A stretch of DNA of 64,000 nt from Pseudomonas sp. URMO17WK12:I2 (GTDB taxonomy: Bacteria; Pseudomonadota; Gammaproteobacteria; Pseudomonadales; Pseudomonadaceae): positions 1 to 64,000 of the forward strand of contig NZ_QKYW01000011.1 of NCBI RefSeq assembly GCF_003253735.1. The letters run 5' to 3'. Numbering within the stretch: the stretch's first letter is position 1; each line of letters starts with the position of its first letter. This document shows positions 52,786-62,986 of this stretch, piece by piece. The notes beneath the pieces are model-generated. The model was not told the origin of the DNA, searched no databases, and saw nothing but the letters and a program-made list of their open reading frames with translations. A program made the position numbers and the translations under genes.

Positions 52786-53919
52786 CTATTCGTCGAGGAT
52801 CGCCCGCACGCGCTGCAGGGTGTGCTCGATTACCCGTGCCTCGGTATAGAAATGCGGTGACAGGCGAATGCCGCCACCACGCTGGGCGCAGATGATCTGT
52901 TCGGCCTTGAGGCGTTCGTGCAGTTGGCGATTGTCCCAGGCGTCTGCCGTGAAGGTGACGATGCCGGCGCGCCTGTCAGGCGCCTGGGCGCTGAGCAGGC
53001 GCACGCCCGCCATCTGGTTCAAGCCATCTAGCAACCACTGCACCCGCTCGTGCAGCGCACGTTCGACCTGCACAATGCCCACTTCCTCGAGCAGCGACAG
53101 GCTGGCCTCCAGGGCCATGGCGCCGAGCATATTGGGGCTGCCGCATTCGAAGCGCCGCGCGCTGCGGGCCGGCGCCCAGTCGTCGCGGTCATAGTCGCCG
53201 GCGTTTTCCAGCATATGCCAGCCGTATTCGTGCAGGGCCAGCCGCTCGCGCAGATCCTGGCGGCAATAGAACACGCCCAGGCCTTCGGGGCCGAGCATCC
53301 ACTTGTGGCCGTCGGCCATGGCGAAGGCGCAACGGCTGCGCTGCACATCCATGCCAAGGGCGCCCAGTTGCTGGATGGCGTCGATGCACAGCAGCACGTC
53401 GCGCTGCTCGCAGCCCAGGCCGAGGCGCTCGAGGTCGAGGCGCAGGCCGCTGGCGTATTGCACGGCGCTGATGGCCATCAGCCGGGTGCGCGGTGTGCAG
53501 GCGGCGAGCAGGGCGCCTTCGGCATCGCCGCCCTGCAGGTCGACCTGCACCACTTCCACGCCGCGTGGCCGCAACGCTTCCCAGACGATGCGGTTGGAGG
53601 GGAATTCTTCGCTGCTGATGATCACCTGGTCACCTTCGCGCCAGTCCAGGCCGAAGGCCACGAACGAAAGCGCCTCCGAGGTGTTCTTGACCAGCGCGAT
53701 ATCGGCCCGTGACGAAGCATTGAGCAGGCGGGCCAGGCGCTCGCGCAGGCTTCTCTCTGTTACCAGCCATTGCGAATAGTCGCGGGCGCCTGTGGCGATA
53801 TTCTCCCGGGCGAAACGCTCTACGGCCCGCGCGCTACGGGCCGGCCAGGGGGCGACCGCGGCATGATTCAGGTAGTAGAGATCGGCCGGCTGGGGAAACT
53901 CGTCGATGATGGCATTCAT
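52786..53919 (-). CDS. Class V PLP-dependent aminotransferase/cysteine desulfurase-like protein
   Basis: A 377-residue PLP enzyme of fold type I. It has YYLNHAAVAPWPARSARAVERFA at the N-terminus, VKNTSEALSFVAFGLDW, the cofactor aspartate in CIDAIQQLGA and the PLP lysine in MADGHKWMLGPEGLGVFYC. ARRFECGSPNMLG follows. No catalytic cysteine loop of IscS/SufS type is apparent, so it is not a standard cysteine desulfurase. The start is ATG 53919; an in-frame ATG lies six codons upstream. It is divergent from the TetR gene. Substrate unknown. Confidence 0.85.
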   Translation of the reverse strand: MNAIIDEFPQPADLYYLNHAAVAPWPARSARAVERFARENIATGARDYSQWLVTERSLRERLARLLNASSRADIALVKNTSEALSFVAFGLDWREGDQVIISSEEFPSNRIVWEALRPRGVEVVQVDLQGGDAEGALLAACTPRTRLMAISAVQYASGLRLDLERLGLGCEQRDVLLCIDAIQQLGALGMDVQRSRCAFAMADGHKWMLGPEGLGVFYCRQDLRERLALHEYGWHMLENAGDYDRDDWAPARSARRFECGSPNMLGAMALEASLSLLEEVGIVQVERALHERVQWLLDGLNQMAGVRLLSAQAPDRRAGIVTFTADAWDNRQLHERLKAEQIICAQRGGGIRLSPHFYTEARVIEHTLQRVRAILDE

Positions 53920-53992
53920 GTCGCGTGATCCGTGCAATTTGGCGTTAGTTGGGCATAATAGCGGACTTGAATTCCGACCTTGTCATTTCCCT

Positions 53993-54631
53993 ATGCAGAA
54001 AGAACCCCGCAAGATCCGTGAGTTTCGCCGCCGCGAGCAGGAGATTCTCGATATCGCTCTGAAACTCTTCCTCGAGCAGGGTGAGGACAGCGTGACCGTG
54101 GAGATGATTGCCGACGCCGTGGGCATCGGCAAAGGCACCATCTACAAGCATTTCAAATCCAAGGCGGAAATCTACCTGCGCTTGATGCTCGACTACGAGC
54201 GCGACCTGAACGAGCTGCTGCATTCGTCCGATATCGATCGTGACAAGGAAGCCTTGTCGCGTGCCTACTTCGAGTTCCGCATGCGCGACCCGCAGCGCTA
54301 CCGCCTGTTCGACCGCCTGGAAGAGAAGGTGGTCAAGGGCAACCAGGTGCCGGAGCTGGTCGAGCAGTTGCACAGCATCCGTGCGTCGAACTTCGAGCGG
54401 CTGACCCAGCTGATCAAGGGGCGCATCGCCGAGGGCAAGCTCGAAGACGTGCCGCCATACTTCCACTACTGCGCCGCCTGGGCGCTGGTGCATGGCGCCG
54501 TGGCGCTCTACCACTCGCCGTTCTGGAGCAATGTGCTCGAGGATCAGGAGGGCTTCTTCCAGTTCCTGATGGACATCGGCGTGCGCATGGGCAACAAGCG
54601 CAAGCGCGACAGCGAAACGCCTCCCGCCTGA
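53993..54631 (+). CDS. TetR/AcrR-family transcriptional regulator
   Basis: A 212-residue regulator orthologous by context to P. aeruginosa PA2957. The helix-turn-helix is at residues about 10-58 (REQEILDIALKLFLEQGEDSVTVEMIADAVGIGKGTIYKHFKSKAEIYL). The C-terminal helical ligand domain has FHYCAAWALVHGAVALYHSPFW. The start ATG 53993 lacks a Shine-Dalgarno sequence. It is divergent from the class V aminotransferase gene. Effector unknown. Confidence 0.92.
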   Translation: MQKEPRKIREFRRREQEILDIALKLFLEQGEDSVTVEMIADAVGIGKGTIYKHFKSKAEIYLRLMLDYERDLNELLHSSDIDRDKEALSRAYFEFRMRDPQRYRLFDRLEEKVVKGNQVPELVEQLHSIRASNFERLTQLIKGRIAEGKLEDVPPYFHYCAAWALVHGAVALYHSPFWSNVLEDQEGFFQFLMDIGVRMGNKRKRDSETPPA

Positions 54632-54733
54632 GTTGCTGCGCGACCTGCTCGGGTCGCGTGCGTCTCCTGGCGCGAAACCTGCTTGAAGCGGTTATTCGCC
54701 GGTTTTCCGTCGCCGGTGTCGGGAGAGATTCAC

Positions 54734-55339
54734 ATGCGTAACCTGTTCGCCCTGGCCCTGTTGCTCAGCCTGGCTGGCTGCATGAACGTCAGCGAAATGG
54801 CCGATGGCGCCACCTATCACCTGCGCGATGCGGGCGTGCTGGACTACAGCAAAGTCCGCCGCTCGGCATCCTGGCGCCTGCAGGCCGACTCGTTCATCTA
54901 TATCGCCCAGGGCCCATTCACACCGAATGGCAAGCATGCCTATCCGCGGCCCAATGTAGTGGCCGAGGAAGCCTTTCGCGGTTTCGTCGAGTACTTTCCC
55001 ATGGTGAGAAGGGCGAGGGCGCCAGTCGGCCTCGATGAGGCGCTGAGCGAGGCCCGCGCCGCCGGCGCTCATTATCTGCTCTACACCCGCTTCGCCTACG
55101 CCGATGATCGCATCGGCACCCTCGAGGAGTGGGAGGATCAGGAGGAGTTCGAGCGGCTGGGCACCGACCGCAGCGTGTTGCAACTGATGCTGATCGAAAC
55201 CAACACCCGTTTTCTGGTGGACACCGCGCGCATCCGCAGCCGTGGCGGCTTCCTGACGTTTTACGATGCCCGGCCCGAGGATCTGATCCGCGCGCCGCTC
55301 GAGGATTATGCGCGTACACTTCTGGGCTTCAGCCGCTAG
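54734..55339 (+). CDS. DUF4823 lipoprotein
   Basis: A 201-residue outer-envelope lipoprotein. The signal peptide MRNLFALALLLSLAGC ends in a lipobox with the lipidated Cys16; GGGAGAG precedes the ATG. The mature protein matches the DUF4823 pattern I recall (the A..HYLLYTRFAYADDRIGTLEEW region and the terminal LIRAPLEDYARTL). Function unknown. It is followed 18 bases later by the DUF1285 gene, so the two are likely cotranscribed. Confidence 0.8.
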   Translation: MRNLFALALLLSLAGCMNVSEMADGATYHLRDAGVLDYSKVRRSASWRLQADSFIYIAQGPFTPNGKHAYPRPNVVAEEAFRGFVEYFPMVRRARAPVGLDEALSEARAAGAHYLLYTRFAYADDRIGTLEEWEDQEEFERLGTDRSVLQLMLIETNTRFLVDTARIRSRGGFLTFYDARPEDLIRAPLEDYARTLLGFSR

Positions 55340-55357
55340 GCAAACCTCGGAGGTGTG

Positions 55358-55924
55358 ATGAGCGAGGGCGACAAGGCCGGTGATCTACTGGCGCAGATTC
55401 CACCGGCAGGCAGCAAGGGCATGCCGCCCGTGCACCTGTGGAACCCTGATTTCTGCGGCGATATCGACATGCGTATCGCCCGTGACGGCTCATGGTTCTA
55501 CATGGGCACGCCAATCGGCCGGCCGGCGATGGTGCGGTTGTTCTCGACCATCATTCGCCGCGACGGCGATGACTACTTTCTGGTCACCCCGGTGGAGAAG
55601 GTCGGTATCACCGTCGATGATGCGCCCTTCGTGGCGGTGTCCCTGCAGGTCAGCGGGCAGGGCGAAGAGCAGGTGCTGCGTTTCGTCAGCAACGTCGGCG
55701 ACGAAGTCGAGGCCGGTGCCGAGCACCCGTTGCGGGTCGAGCTGGATGCGCAGACCCAGGAGCCTTCACCCTACGTGCATATCCGCGCCAATCTGGAAGC
55801 GCTGATCCACCGCAACCTGTTCTACCAGTTGGTGGAGCTGGCTCAGCAGCGTGAAATCGACGGCCGGCCCTGGTTGGGTGTGTGGAGCAGCGGGGTGTTC
55901 TTTCCCATCGGGCCGCTGGAATAA
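55358..55924 (+). CDS. DUF1285 protein
   Basis: A 188-residue cytoplasmic protein of the DUF1285 family, recognised by PPVHLWNPDFCGDIDMRIARDGSWFYMGTPIGRPAMVRLFSTIIRRDGDDYFLVTPVEKVGI split over residues about 23-86 and the C-terminal WSSGVFFPIG. Structures known for the family show a double beta-barrel-like fold with no assigned activity. GGAGG sits before both GTG 55355 and ATG 55358; I chose the ATG. A terminator follows directly. Confidence 0.85.
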   Translation: MSEGDKAGDLLAQIPPAGSKGMPPVHLWNPDFCGDIDMRIARDGSWFYMGTPIGRPAMVRLFSTIIRRDGDDYFLVTPVEKVGITVDDAPFVAVSLQVSGQGEEQVLRFVSNVGDEVEAGAEHPLRVELDAQTQEPSPYVHIRANLEALIHRNLFYQLVELAQQREIDGRPWLGVWSSGVFFPIGPLE

Positions 55925-55934
55925 CACCCAATAA

Positions 55935-55956
55935 AAAGGCTCCCGAGGGAGCCTTT
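55935..55956 (+). terminator. Rho-independent terminator after the DUF1285 gene
   Basis: AAAGGCTCCC (55935-55944) and GGGAGCCTTT (55947-55956) form a perfect stem followed by ATTT, 10 bases after the stop codon. Confidence 0.9.
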
Positions 55957-55988
55957 ATTTCGCGTTGTAGACGGGCATGCGAGCTAGA

Positions 55989-56071
55989 GCCCTGCAAGGC
56001 AAAAACAGGCGAGGAAGCGGAGTGTACTGGTGTACATGAGCATTCCGAGCCTGTTTTTAACGCCGCAGGGC
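55989..56071. repeat. 83-bp long-stem intergenic inverted repeat
   Basis: GCCCTGCAAGGCAAAAACAGGC (55989-56010) faces the complement GCCTGTTTTTAACGCCGCAGGGC (56049-56071). The centre holds a second small hairpin (TGTAC-TGGT-GTACA). This belongs to a type of repeat I recall between Pseudomonas genes. It sits at the 3' ends of the convergent DUF1285 and ETF-QO genes. Confidence 0.75.
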
Positions 56072-56091
56072 CGACGCGCAGCTGGCCGTAG

Positions 56092-57756
<1,665 letters not shown>

Positions 57757-57857
57757 GGGCTATCTCCTCATCAAGGCTCTCTAATTTTCATGGCGGGCCG
57801 GCATCCTTCCCGAGGCGCGCCCGCGCAGTATATAGCGAGCCCGGATCAGGGCCAATA

Positions 57858-57871
57858 CAAACGTTTGTTTG
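57858..57871. promoter_or_regulatory. PsrA-like operator overlapping the etfBA promoter
   Basis: CAAACGTTTGTTTG matches the fatty-acid regulator PsrA's consensus as I recall it, (G/C)AAAC-N2-4-GTTTG, with N4; the inner CAAACGTTTG is a perfect palindrome. It overlaps a candidate -35 (TTGAAT, 57869-57874) with a -10 TAGAAT at 57890-57895. The rest of the gene-free stretch 57757-58076 between ETF-QO and etfB shows only the etfB ribosome-binding site (GGAG near 58059). Confidence 0.6.
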
Positions 57872-58076
57872 AATTTTCTGTAGGCCTGCTAGAATCCGGC
57901 TACAACACGAATGGCTCGCAGCCAGTCGTATTGACCGAGTTGGGTCGTAGGGTCAAGATACGGGCGGTTTTGCGCTCGCCGTCTGAGCTGAAGGTCGCTC
58001 GCGTCCTGCTTGTCTGCATCACCCGCATGCTCGCTTCTGGCGACATTCCTATTCACCGGAGAGTAACGAGGAATCC

Positions 58077-58826
58077 ATGAAGGTTCTTGTAGCTGTCAAA
58101 CGAGTGGTCGATTACAACGTCAAGGTTCGCGTCAAACCGGACAACAGTGGCGTCGATCTTGCCAACGTCAAGATGTCGATGAACCCTTTCTGTGAAATCG
58201 CCGTGGAAGAAGCTGTTCGCCTGAAAGAGAAGGGCGTTGCCAGCGAGATCGTGGTGGTTTCCATCGGCCCGACCCAGGCGCAGGAGCAACTGCGTACCGC
58301 CCTGGCGCTGGGTGCCGATCGTGCCGTGCTGGTCGAGTCGGCCGACGAGCTGAACTCCCTGGCGGTCGCCAAGCTGCTCAAGGCCGTGGTCGACAAGGAG
58401 CAGCCGCAACTGGTCATCCTTGGCAAACAGGCCATCGACAGCGACAACAACCAGACCGGCCAGATGCTCGCTGCGCTGACTGGCTACGCCCAGGGCACCT
58501 TTGCCTCCAAGGTGGAAGTCAACGGTGACAAGGCCAACGTGACCCGTGAGATCGACGGCGGTCTGCAGACCGTTGCCCTCAATCTGCCGGCCATCGTCAC
58601 TACCGACCTGCGCCTGAACGAGCCGCGCTATGCATCGCTGCCCAACATCATGAAGGCCAAGAAGAAACCTTTGGAAACCCTGACCCCTGATGCGCTGGGC
58701 GTTTCCACTGCGTCCACCGTCAAGACCATCAAAGTCGAGGCGCCTGCGGCACGTGGCGCTGGTATCAAGGTCAAGTCGGTCGCCGAACTGGTCGAGAAAC
58801 TGAAAACCGAAGCGAAGGTGATCTGA
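58077..58826 (+). CDS. etfB: Electron transfer flavoprotein beta subunit
   Basis: A 249-residue small ETF subunit that holds AMP and docks acyl-CoA dehydrogenases. It has MKVLVAVKRVVDYNVKVRVK, MNPFCEIAVEEAVRLKEKG, the recognition loop LPAIVTTDLRLNEPRYASLPNIMKAKKKPL and the DSDNNQTGQMLA motif. It overlaps etfA by one base (TGATG). The heterodimer takes electrons from fatty-acid and amino-acid oxidation and passes them to ETF-QO encoded next door. Confidence 0.97.
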   Translation: MKVLVAVKRVVDYNVKVRVKPDNSGVDLANVKMSMNPFCEIAVEEAVRLKEKGVASEIVVVSIGPTQAQEQLRTALALGADRAVLVESADELNSLAVAKLLKAVVDKEQPQLVILGKQAIDSDNNQTGQMLAALTGYAQGTFASKVEVNGDKANVTREIDGGLQTVALNLPAIVTTDLRLNEPRYASLPNIMKAKKKPLETLTPDALGVSTASTVKTIKVEAPAARGAGIKVKSVAELVEKLKTEAKVI

Positions 58827-59755
58827 TGACTATCCTGGTAATCGCTGAAAACACCAATTCCGTGCTGGCGCCTGCCACCCTGAACACCGTTGCTGCTGCC
58901 CAGAAGATCGGTGGTGACATCCACGTGCTGGTCGCCGGCCAGGGCGTTGGCGCCGTTGCCGAAGCTGCTGCCAAGATCGCTGGCGTGGCCAAGGTGCTGG
59001 TTGCCGACAACGCCGCATTCGCCCATCAGCTGCCGGAAAACGTCGCGCCGCTGGTGGCCGAGCTGGGTAAAAGCTACAGCCACGTCCTGGCTGCCGCTAC
59101 CAGCAACGGCAAGAACATCCTGCCGCGCGTGGCGGCGCAACTGGACGTCGACCAGATCTCCGAGATCGTTTCCGTGGAAAGCCCGGACACCTTCAAGCGG
59201 CCGATCTATGCCGGTAACGCCATCGCCACCGTGCAGTCCTCGGCTGCGGTGAAGGTGATCACCGTGCGCGCCACCGGCTTCGACGCCGTGGCGGCCGAAG
59301 GCGGCTCCGCGGCCATCGAAAACGTATCGGCAGGCGGCGACGCCGGCAAGTCGGCGTTCGTCGGTGAAGAGCTGGCCAAGTCCGACCGTCCGGAGCTGAC
59401 CGCCGCCAAGATCGTGGTTTCCGGTGGCCGTGGCATGCAGAACGGCGACAACTTCAAGCACCTGTACACCCTGGCCGACAAGCTCGGTGCCGCGGTTGGC
59501 GCTTCCCGCGCTGCGGTCGACGCCGGTTTCGTGCCGAACGACATGCAGGTCGGCCAGACCGGCAAGATCGTCGCTCCGCAGCTGTACATCGCCGTCGGCA
59601 TCTCCGGCGCGATCCAGCACCTGGCGGGCATGAAGGACTCCAAGGTGATCGTCGCGATCAACAAGGACGAAGAGGCGCCGATCTTCCAGGTTGCCGATTA
59701 CGGCCTGGTGGCTGATCTGTTCGAAGCCGTACCGGAGCTGGAAAAGCTGGTCTGA
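58826..59755 (+). CDS. etfA: Electron transfer flavoprotein alpha subunit
   Basis: A 309-residue FAD-binding ETF subunit. The C-terminal FAD-binding domain has VVSGGRGMQNGDNFK, ASRAAVDAGFVPNDMQVGQTGKIVAPQLYIAVGISGAIQHLAGMKDSKVIVAINKDEEAPIF read over residues about 225-285. It forms a heterodimer with EtfB and is followed 18 bases later by a strong terminator. Confidence 0.97.
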   Translation: MTILVIAENTNSVLAPATLNTVAAAQKIGGDIHVLVAGQGVGAVAEAAAKIAGVAKVLVADNAAFAHQLPENVAPLVAELGKSYSHVLAAATSNGKNILPRVAAQLDVDQISEIVSVESPDTFKRPIYAGNAIATVQSSAAVKVITVRATGFDAVAAEGGSAAIENVSAGGDAGKSAFVGEELAKSDRPELTAAKIVVSGGRGMQNGDNFKHLYTLADKLGAAVGASRAAVDAGFVPNDMQVGQTGKIVAPQLYIAVGISGAIQHLAGMKDSKVIVAINKDEEAPIFQVADYGLVADLFEAVPELEKLV

Positions 59756-59773
59756 TCCGCTTTTCCCGCAACG

Positions 59774-59802
59774 AAAAAACCCGCTCATCGAGCGGGTTTT
59801 TT
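59774..59802. terminator. Bidirectional rho-independent terminator after etfA
   Basis: AAAAAACCCGCTC and GAGCGGGTTTTTT form a long stem with a three-base loop, T-rich on both strands. It serves etfA and the convergent phospholipase gene. Confidence 0.92.
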
Positions 59803-59818
59803 ATTAGCTGCCAGAGCG

Positions 59819-60787
59819 CTACTGCCTTGGCGCCGCCTTACGAGCTTCGGCCGCCTGCAAGCTCGCCTGATCGATGAACTTCAGGTAGTCGGCGGCGCTT
59901 TCTTCCGGGCGTTCGAGTATGGGCGCGTGGCCGCAGTCTTTTATGATCACCACACTCGCATTCTTGAGCAGTGGTTTCATCGTCTCGATGCTCGACACAT
60001 CGAGGATTCGGTCCTGGTCGCCCCACAGCAGCAGGGTAGGGGCCTGGATTCTCGGCAGCTCAGGCTCCAGTGGCAGATAACGGTCGCGCAGGTGCTCGAA
60101 TATCTCTCGCTGGTGCGCGCTGTCCGCCACGGCGCGTTGCGCCAGGTACTGATGCAGGCGCTCGGGAAACTGCGGTGGGGCGACGAACAGCCAGTCGAGC
60201 AGCTGATCGAATTGCGGCTCGCTGTCCACCAGCAATGGATTGTCGCCCTGTTCCTCGAGACGCTGGAAGAACGCGCTGCGCCGCGGCGTGCTGACCCCGG
60301 CGTTGGCGATCAGCGCCAGGCTGGTCACCTGATCAGGGTAGCGGGCCGCATAGAGCGCGGCGATATGCCCGCCCATCGAGTGACCGGACAGGTGCAGGCG
60401 GCGGATGCCCAGGGCGTCGACGAACGCGGCCAGGCGTTCGGTCTGGGTACCGACGTCATAGCTGCCATGGGGCCGGTCGCTGGCGCCGAAGCCGGGCAGA
60501 TCCACGGCGATGACGTGATAGCGCTCGGTCAGCGCCCGGGCAAACCACAGCCAGGTGCTTTTATCGGCAGCGAAGCCGTGAACCAGCAGCACGGTCTCTG
60601 CGCCCTGGGGGCCACCTTCGTAGTAGCTGATCTTGAGGTCGTTGACGTTGACGCTGCGCTCGTGCAACCCGGCGCGCCATTGCTCGATGCCCTGATAGGC
60701 AGTCAACTGCGCTGCTGGCGACAGGTACAGAACGGCCCCGGTAGCGGCGGCGAGGAGAACGAATGCGGCCAGGATCAATTTCTTCAT
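59819..60787 (-). CDS. plaF: PlaF-like membrane-anchored alpha/beta-hydrolase (phospholipase A)
   Basis: A 322-residue protein with one N-terminal membrane helix (residues about 4-23) followed by a juxtamembrane helix and an alpha/beta-hydrolase domain. The catalytic triad is Ser137 in GHSMGG, Asp259 in WGDQDRI and His287 in DCGHAP; the oxyanion motif is LVHGFAADKSTW. P. aeruginosa PlaF, an inner-membrane phospholipase A that remodels phospholipids, lies next to etfA in the same way and has its nucleophile at Ser137. Activity here is inferred from that match. Confidence 0.78.
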   Translation of the reverse strand: MKKLILAAFVLLAAATGAVLYLSPAAQLTAYQGIEQWRAGLHERSVNVNDLKISYYEGGPQGAETVLLVHGFAADKSTWLWFARALTERYHVIAVDLPGFGASDRPHGSYDVGTQTERLAAFVDALGIRRLHLSGHSMGGHIAALYAARYPDQVTSLALIANAGVSTPRRSAFFQRLEEQGDNPLLVDSEPQFDQLLDWLFVAPPQFPERLHQYLAQRAVADSAHQREIFEHLRDRYLPLEPELPRIQAPTLLLWGDQDRILDVSSIETMKPLLKNASVVIIKDCGHAPILERPEESAADYLKFIDQASLQAAEARKAAPRQ

Positions 60788-60885
60788 GCGGCGTCTTATC
60801 GCTGATTATCGAGATCGTATGAGCTAGCATGTCATGAATCTCTGGTCGGCGGATGGCCGGCTGCTTCTGAATCGAGAGTGTGCCA

Positions 60886-61716
60886 ATGGGTGAGCGAGGT
60901 TTGGGCTGGGCTGGACTATGGGTGTGCGCTGCCATGTTGCTGGCAGGTGGCGCGCAGGCCGCCGGCAAGTGCGAGCGGCTGGTCGCCACGGGCAACCCCG
61001 AGTATCCGCCGTACCTGTGGCGTGACCCGCAGAATCCGGAAAAGCTGATCGGCGCTACGGTCGATCTGCTCAAGGCGGTGGCCGAGGATCTCGGCGTCGG
61101 CATCGAGGTGATCTATGCTGGGCCCTGGTCGCGCGCCCAGGAGGAGGTGCGCACCGGTCGCGTCGATATGCTGGCAGGCGCCTTTCTGACCGTGCCGCGC
61201 CTGGAAACCATGGACTTCGTGCACCCGGCCTTCCTGTCCACGCCGAGCGTGGTGTGGGTACGCAAGGGGCGCGAATTTCCCTATGCCAGCTGGGCCGACC
61301 TGCAGGGGCGCACCGGCGACACCCTGGTCAACAACAGCTTTGGCCAGGCCTTCGATGCCTATGCACGCGACAACCTGACCCTGGAGGGCGTTTCCAGCCT
61401 GAGCCAGGCGTTCCAGAAACTGCTGCTCGAGCGTACCGATTATGTGCTCTACGAGCGCTACCCGGGCCAGGCGCTGGCCTCCACCCTGGGGCTGCAGGAC
61501 GACCTGCAGGTGCTCGACCCGCCGGTGTCCAGCGAAGGCCTGCACCTGGCGCTGTCGCACAACTCGGCGTGCAATGATGCCTGGCTGCGCGGACAGCTGG
61601 CCAAAAAAATGACAGAATTCACCGCCGCCGGCGTGCCGCAAACCCTCCTGCAGCGCAACTTGCAGCGCTGGAAGGAGCAACAGCCCGTACCGGCCGCCAG
61701 TGTTCCGAATCAGTAG
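60886..61716 (+). CDS. Periplasmic solute-binding protein, family 3
   Basis: A 276-residue periplasmic protein with a signal peptide cleaved near AQA (about residue 26). It has the SBP_bac_3 pattern NPEYPPYLWRDPQNPEKLIGATVDLLKAVAEDLGV, then RVDMLAGAFLTVPRLETMDFVHPAFLSTPSVVWVRKG. No ABC transporter genes are adjacent. It is followed nine bases later by two lipoprotein genes, so it may act as a sensor or envelope protein rather than a nutrient importer. The start is ATG 60886; a GTG lies two codons upstream. Confidence 0.85.
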   Translation: MGERGLGWAGLWVCAAMLLAGGAQAAGKCERLVATGNPEYPPYLWRDPQNPEKLIGATVDLLKAVAEDLGVGIEVIYAGPWSRAQEEVRTGRVDMLAGAFLTVPRLETMDFVHPAFLSTPSVVWVRKGREFPYASWADLQGRTGDTLVNNSFGQAFDAYARDNLTLEGVSSLSQAFQKLLLERTDYVLYERYPGQALASTLGLQDDLQVLDPPVSSEGLHLALSHNSACNDAWLRGQLAKKMTEFTAAGVPQTLLQRNLQRWKEQQPVPAASVPNQ

Positions 61717-61725
61717 GACGTACCC

Positions 61726-62079
61726 GTGATCTATCGATATACCAGCGCCGCCCTGGCGCTGCTGTTGCTTCAGGGCTGTGCCAGTGACCCCGCGCCGACC
61801 GAGCAGATGCGCCTGACCGAGCAGGTGGTCGAGCAGGCGCGCACCGTGGCTGCCGGTGAAACCATCGCCGAGTTGAGCCAGGCCGAAGAAAAACTCGCCC
61901 GGGCGCAGGCAGCCATGGCAGCAGGCGCCTACCGCACGGCGCGGGTGCAGGCCGAGCAGGCCGAGCTGGACGCGCGTCTGGCCGAAGCCCGGGTGCTGAC
62001 GCTGCGCAGCCAGGCCCAGTTGACCGAGCTCAATCGCCGTATCGGGCGTTTACGTGATCAGCTGGGAGCCATGCCATGA
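61726..62079 (+). CDS. DUF4398 lipoprotein
   Basis: A 117-residue lipoprotein. The lipobox LLQGC gives the lipidated Cys18. The mature part is a single Ala/Glu-rich coiled coil of the DUF4398 type (IAELSQAEEKLARAQAAMAAGAYRTARVQAEQAELDARLAEARV). The start codon is GTG. It overlaps the OmpA-family gene by four bases, suggesting the two proteins work together at the outer membrane. Confidence 0.82.
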   Translation: MIYRYTSAALALLLLQGCASDPAPTEQMRLTEQVVEQARTVAAGETIAELSQAEEKLARAQAAMAAGAYRTARVQAEQAELDARLAEARVLTLRSQAQLTELNRRIGRLRDQLGAMP

Positions 62080-62885
62080 GCGTTCTGCGTTGTGCCGCGC
62101 TTGCGCTGGCAGGGCTGACGATGACGGGTTGCGCCGGGCTTGACGCTGAGCATTCGGCCGAACTCGACGCGGCCCGGGCCAGCTTCCAGTCCGTGAAGGA
62201 AGATCCGCAAGTGCTGCGCAGCGCACCCAAGGACGTGATTCGCGCTGGCGAGTCCCTGGGCCGTGCCGAGCGGCTTGCAGACTACTGGGGCAGCGCCGAC
62301 GACGTCGCCCATTACGCCTACCTGAGTCAGCGCTACAGCGAGATCGCCCGAGAGCATGGCAAGCTTGCTCTGGATCAGGAGCGAGCGGCGCGCCTGGAAC
62401 TGGAGCGTCAGCGCCTGCAACTGGCCTTGCGCGAGGCCAAGCTGATCAGCGTGCAGGAGCAGAATGCCTGGCTGGAAGAGCAGATCGTCAACCTGGCCAC
62501 GGCGCAAACCGATCGTGGTTTGGTGATGACCCTTGGCGACGTGCTGTTCGATGCCGGCGAAGCGCGCCTCAAGGCCAGCGCCAATCGTACCGTGCTCAAG
62601 CTGGTGCAGTTTCTCCAGCTCAACCCGCGGCGCATCGTGCGTATCGAGGGCTACAGTGACAGCAGCGGCAAGCGTGAGGAAAACCTGGCGCTGTCCAGGG
62701 CGCGGGCGCAAACCGTCGCCGATGCGCTGACCGACCTGGGTATCGATGCCAAGCGCATCGAGGTGCAGGGCTTTGGCGAAAGCTTCCCGGTGGCGGAAAA
62801 CGCCTCGGCCAAGGGCCGGGCGCAGAATCGCCGCGTGGAGATCCTGTTCTCCGATGAGCAGGGACGTTTGGGCGCCACGCGCTGA
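62076..62885 (+). CDS. OmpA-family lipoprotein with DUF4398 coiled coil
   Basis: A 269-residue outer-membrane lipoprotein. The lipobox is MTGC (Cys19). A long coiled coil follows (residues about 30-145, DUF4398-like). The C-terminal OmpA peptidoglycan-binding domain has TLGDVLFDAGEARLKASANRTVLKLVQFLQLNP, IEGYSDSSGKREENLALSRARAQTVADAL and QGFGESFPVAENASAKGRAQNRRVEI. The start overlaps the previous gene (ATGA). A terminator follows 14 bases after the stop. Confidence 0.9.
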   Translation: MSVLRCAALALAGLTMTGCAGLDAEHSAELDAARASFQSVKEDPQVLRSAPKDVIRAGESLGRAERLADYWGSADDVAHYAYLSQRYSEIAREHGKLALDQERAARLELERQRLQLALREAKLISVQEQNAWLEEQIVNLATAQTDRGLVMTLGDVLFDAGEARLKASANRTVLKLVQFLQLNPRRIVRIEGYSDSSGKREENLALSRARAQTVADALTDLGIDAKRIEVQGFGESFPVAENASAKGRAQNRRVEILFSDEQGRLGATR

Positions 62886-62898
62886 GTCAGCTGCCGCG

Positions 62899-62934
62899 AA
62901 ACCCCGCCACTGGATAACAGGGCGGGGTTTTTTA
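62899..62934 (+). terminator. Rho-independent terminator after the OmpA-family gene
   Basis: AAACCCCGCC (62899-62908) and GGCGGGGTTT (62921-62930) form a stem followed by TTTATT. Confidence 0.9.
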
Positions 62935-62974
62935 TTGCCTGTGAAGTGAGTGTATCGCCCAGATATTTCAGGGG

Positions 62975-62986
62975 TGTACCGGTACA
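62975..62986. promoter_or_regulatory. Perfect 12-bp palindrome and a related second site before the MocR gene
   Basis: TGTACCGGTACA at 62975-62986 is a perfect palindrome. A further GTACTG...CAGTAC pair lies at about 63004-63023, between it and the MocR start. Repeats of GTAC half-sites next to a MocR-type regulator suggest self-regulation. Confidence 0.5.

Noticed and set aside
52786..53919. IscS/SufS cysteine desulfurase
   Set aside because: The PLP lysine region fits class V, but I could not see the catalytic cysteine loop or any iron-sulfur assembly neighbours.
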